Shown here one piece after another: positions 19,253-20,754 of a stretch of 20,754 bases of DNA (positions are counted from its first letter, which is position 1; each line of letters starts with the position of its first letter). Both the position numbers and the translations under genes were made by a program. Below the pieces are notes generated by a model. The model was not told the DNA's origin and did not search any database. It saw only the letters and a program-made list of their open reading frames with translations. Source of the stretch: a virus; IMG/VR virus record IMGVR_UViG_3300050014_000330, positions 1-20,754 of that record. One strand, 5' to 3'.

Positions 19253-19558
19253 ATGCGAGTAACTGGCAATTGCATGCAGCCGTCAAAATGCCATGTGTGC
19301 GGCGTAGACATTAATACGGGAATAAACGGTCATCGTATCTATTGCGACGTATGCGCGAAAAAAGCTGAAGCAGAACTAAAGCGAGCGGCTAAAGTGCGGT
19401 ATGAAATAAAGCAAAGGGATATTAAGAATAAATCAAAAACTGGGGTTAATCCATCAATGAAATGTCCGGATAATGTTTCGACTGAAGATTGGTTTTGCGC
19501 AACATGGCCGGTGTTGATGGAAGATGCGCGGAAGAAGTGGTTGCATGAAATTACATAG
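19253..19558 (+). CDS. Small zinc-ribbon protein
   Basis: The 101-aa product starts at ATG 19253, adjacent to the previous stop, with GGAGGTAC upstream. CHVC (13-16) and CDVC (31-34) form a complete zinc ribbon (SKCHVCGVDINTG, IYCDVCAKKAEAEL), followed by a basic helix and an aromatic C-terminus (TEDWFCATWPVLMEDARKKWL). It probably binds nucleic acid. It overlaps the next gene by 14 bases. Confidence 0.65.
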   Translation: MRVTGNCMQPSKCHVCGVDINTGINGHRIYCDVCAKKAEAELKRAAKVRYEIKQRDIKNKSKTGVNPSMKCPDNVSTEDWFCATWPVLMEDARKKWLHEIT

Positions 19559-19832
19559 ATGCGCAACGCCTAAATGTTGCGAACTCGTCGGCGGACAAGC
19601 TAAATTCTGCCCAGACTGTCGGCATGAGCGCCAATTGATAAGCCAGCGAAAACACTGCCATGGGCCCAACCATAAAAGACCCGTCAAAAAGATAGACGAA
19701 TCGGGCAAGCCACAGACGACGCTTGACTGGCTGGATAATTTCAAGCCGATAGTCGCCGGGACTCGGCAGATGGATGACAGCTACGGACGTCGTACGGCGG
19801 TGTGTGTGACGGTGGAGGGTATGAACGGATGA
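19545..19832 (+). CDS. Small zinc-ribbon protein
   Basis: The 95-aa product starts at ATG 19545 (a GAAG lies upstream, and the in-frame ATG at 19524 is further inside the preceding gene). Cysteines at CATPKCC and CPDC (about 6-30) form a ribbon (LHRCATPKCCELVGGQAKFCPDC), then comes a basic region (RHERQLISQRKHCHGPNHKRP). The rest is unrecognised. Its stop overlaps the first methyltransferase-like start at 19829 (ATGA). Confidence 0.6.
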   Translation: MKLHRCATPKCCELVGGQAKFCPDCRHERQLISQRKHCHGPNHKRPVKKIDESGKPQTTLDWLDNFKPIVAGTRQMDDSYGRRTAVCVTVEGMNG

Positions 19833-19912
19833 CGCACTTATCATTATTTTCGGGTATTAAATTAATCCAAGTTCGGCAGGGCCATAATGCATACGGTCAA
19901 GAAAGAAGATGA
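19829..19912 (+). pseudogene. Remnant start of a C5 cytosine methyltransferase
   Basis: The frame begins MTHLSLFSGI, the standard N-terminus with the FSGxG motif of phage C5 methyltransferases. It then runs into unrelated residues (KLIQVRQGHN) and stops at 19910-19912. A second copy of the same start lies 89 bases downstream (19918). The first copy is therefore a leftover, either from a duplication or from replacement of the gene by a relative. Confidence 0.55.
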
Positions 19913-20684
19913 TAATTATGCCAAAAGAAAATTTAACTCACTTGAGTTTGTTTTCTGGCATTTGACCGGCGGTTTAGATATAGCAGCCGAATGGGCGGGG
20001 TTCTGCACAGTTGGTCAATGTGAGTTTGCGGATTACCCAACTAAAATATTAGAAAAACACTGGCCTGATGTGCCGAGGTGGAGAGACGTCAGAGAACTTA
20101 CAGCAGAGTCTTTTCGAGAGCGAACAGGAAGCAGCGACGTTACAGTATTGTCGGGAGGAGACCCGTGCCAACCGCACAGTACAGCAGGAAAAAGGCTTGG
20201 AGAACTCGATTATAGATATCTATGGCCCGAAATGTTTAGGATTATCACGGAATTGCTTCCAGATTGGGTTGTTAACGAAAATGTTAGAGGAAGCATATCC
20301 AACGGAATCATGGATAAAAAAATATCTATGTTGGAAGCACACAATTACTCCTGCGGGGCATTTCTTATCCCAGCTTGTGCGGTCGGCGCGAAGCACCAAC
20401 GATACAGAGTTTTTACTGTGGCCCACCTTGACGGCAAACGAGTGGAAGGGTGTACCGAGAAATCGATTCTACGGAAGTCTTACATACAGGGCGGACAAAT
20501 TAGCCAGCCGTTTCAGGAAGCAGAAAGAAGATTTGACACATTTGAATCTCGTTTATGCCGAAGCCTTTATGGGATTCCCAACGGGGTGGACAGACTTAAA
20601 TGTCTCGGAAACGCTGTAGTTCCTCAACAAGCATATCCAATATTCCGAGCAATAGCAGGCATAGAAATGGAGGAATCAACATGA
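19887..20684 (+). CDS. C5 cytosine DNA methyltransferase, disrupted at motif I
   Basis: The open frame covers 265 codons but its first 27 or so are probably not native. From ATG 19918 another frame gives MPKENLTHLSLFSGI and then hits TGA. Removing five bases (TGACC, 19963-19967) would join it to GGLDIAAEWAGF in the main frame and restore the SAM-binding FSGIGG. Downstream motifs are present: SGGDPCQPHS with the catalytic Cys, NENV, QRYRVF and LGNAVVPQQ near the C-terminus. As it stands motif I is broken, so activity is doubtful. Its phage role would be protection of DNA against restriction. The target-recognition region is also ambiguous between frames. Confidence 0.72.
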   Translation: MHTVKKEDDNYAKRKFNSLEFVFWHLTGGLDIAAEWAGFCTVGQCEFADYPTKILEKHWPDVPRWRDVRELTAESFRERTGSSDVTVLSGGDPCQPHSTAGKRLGELDYRYLWPEMFRIITELLPDWVVNENVRGSISNGIMDKKISMLEAHNYSCGAFLIPACAVGAKHQRYRVFTVAHLDGKRVEGCTEKSILRKSYIQGGQISQPFQEAERRFDTFESRLCRSLYGIPNGVDRLKCLGNAVVPQQAYPIFRAIAGIEMEEST

Positions 20685-20754
20685 CAATTTACTTAGCAAT
20701 CATAACAACAATTTTAGTCATATCTCAAATAATCAGGGTATCACAAAATGCAAT
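20681..20754 (+). CDS. Small membrane protein, 3' end outside window
   Basis: The frame opens at ATG 20681, overlapping the methyltransferase stop (ATGA) with GGAGG nine bases upstream, and runs to the window end. The first 24 residues (YLAIITTILVISQIIRV) form a transmembrane helix. Only this part can be seen, so no function is proposed. Confidence 0.55.
   Translation, partial: MTIYLAIITTILVISQIIRVSQNA

Noticed and set aside
1-20754. Insertion sequences, transposases or toxin-antitoxin pairs
   Set aside because: No transposase motifs, terminal inverted repeats with target duplications or typical toxin/antitoxin pairs were seen on either strand.

Overview
The window is about 20.7 kb of a temperate tailed-phage genome from a low-to-mid GC Gram-positive-lineage host. 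Bacillota is likely. Negativicutes is my best guess, because several proteins resemble small phage proteins I associate with that class, but this is inference from memory and not a search. Genes are dense, often overlap at ATGA junctions, and use many GTG and TTG starts with strong Shine-Dalgarno sequences.

Left part (1-7359, + strand): the end of the structural region and the lysis module. A truncated structural gene is followed by two tail-fibre-like genes, a four-helix membrane protein that looks like a moron, a small structural protein, and a 463-aa protein with a C-type-lectin-like C-terminus. This last gene is the target of a diversity-generating retroelement (DGR). Its 3' end is a variable repeat (VR, about 3448-3557), followed by a hairpin, a template repeat (TR, about 3632-3741) enclosed by an inverted repeat, and a reverse transcriptase carrying the DGR signature IGYYTSQ plus YVDD. 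Differences between TR and VR are strongly concentrated at TR adenines (13 of 17, against 11 of 85 other bases). Two tiny overlapping genes, an XhlA-like membrane protein, a holin and an unusual two-domain endolysin follow.

Middle (7360-10114): a terminator, then a 3' fragment of tRNA-Pro(GGG) ending in CCA with its own terminator. It is flanked by direct repeats that look like integrase arm sites, and next comes a tyrosine integrase on the minus strand. An attachment site between lysis genes and integrase is the order of a circular or packaged phage genome (attP), or of tandem prophages, and not of a single integrated prophage. The integrase is split by a frameshift between its zinc-ribbon N-terminus and its catalytic part. 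A divergent repressor/Cro switch follows, with 13-bp pseudo-palindromic operators.

Right part (9899-20754, + strand): the early region. It holds Cro, an AntA-type antirepressor, an excisionase-like protein, a run of small often cysteine-rich proteins, a secreted or membrane 3D-domain protein, and a recombination/replication module. The module comprises a Sak4-like P-loop ATPase, a DUF669 SSB-like protein, an HNHc_6 nuclease, a replisome organizer with iteron-like repeats and an AT-rich element inside the gene, a DnaB helicase, and a DUF1064 nuclease-like protein. The window ends in a damaged C5 cytosine methyltransferase and the start of a small membrane protein.

The most interesting system is the DGR. 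Its TR carries an in-frame stop and seems itself to have been diversified, the TR lies inside a long basal stem, and no Avd accessory gene is visible. Other items worth attention are the in-gene origin candidate, the attP architecture, and the methyltransferase with two competing starts and overlapping C-terminal frames.
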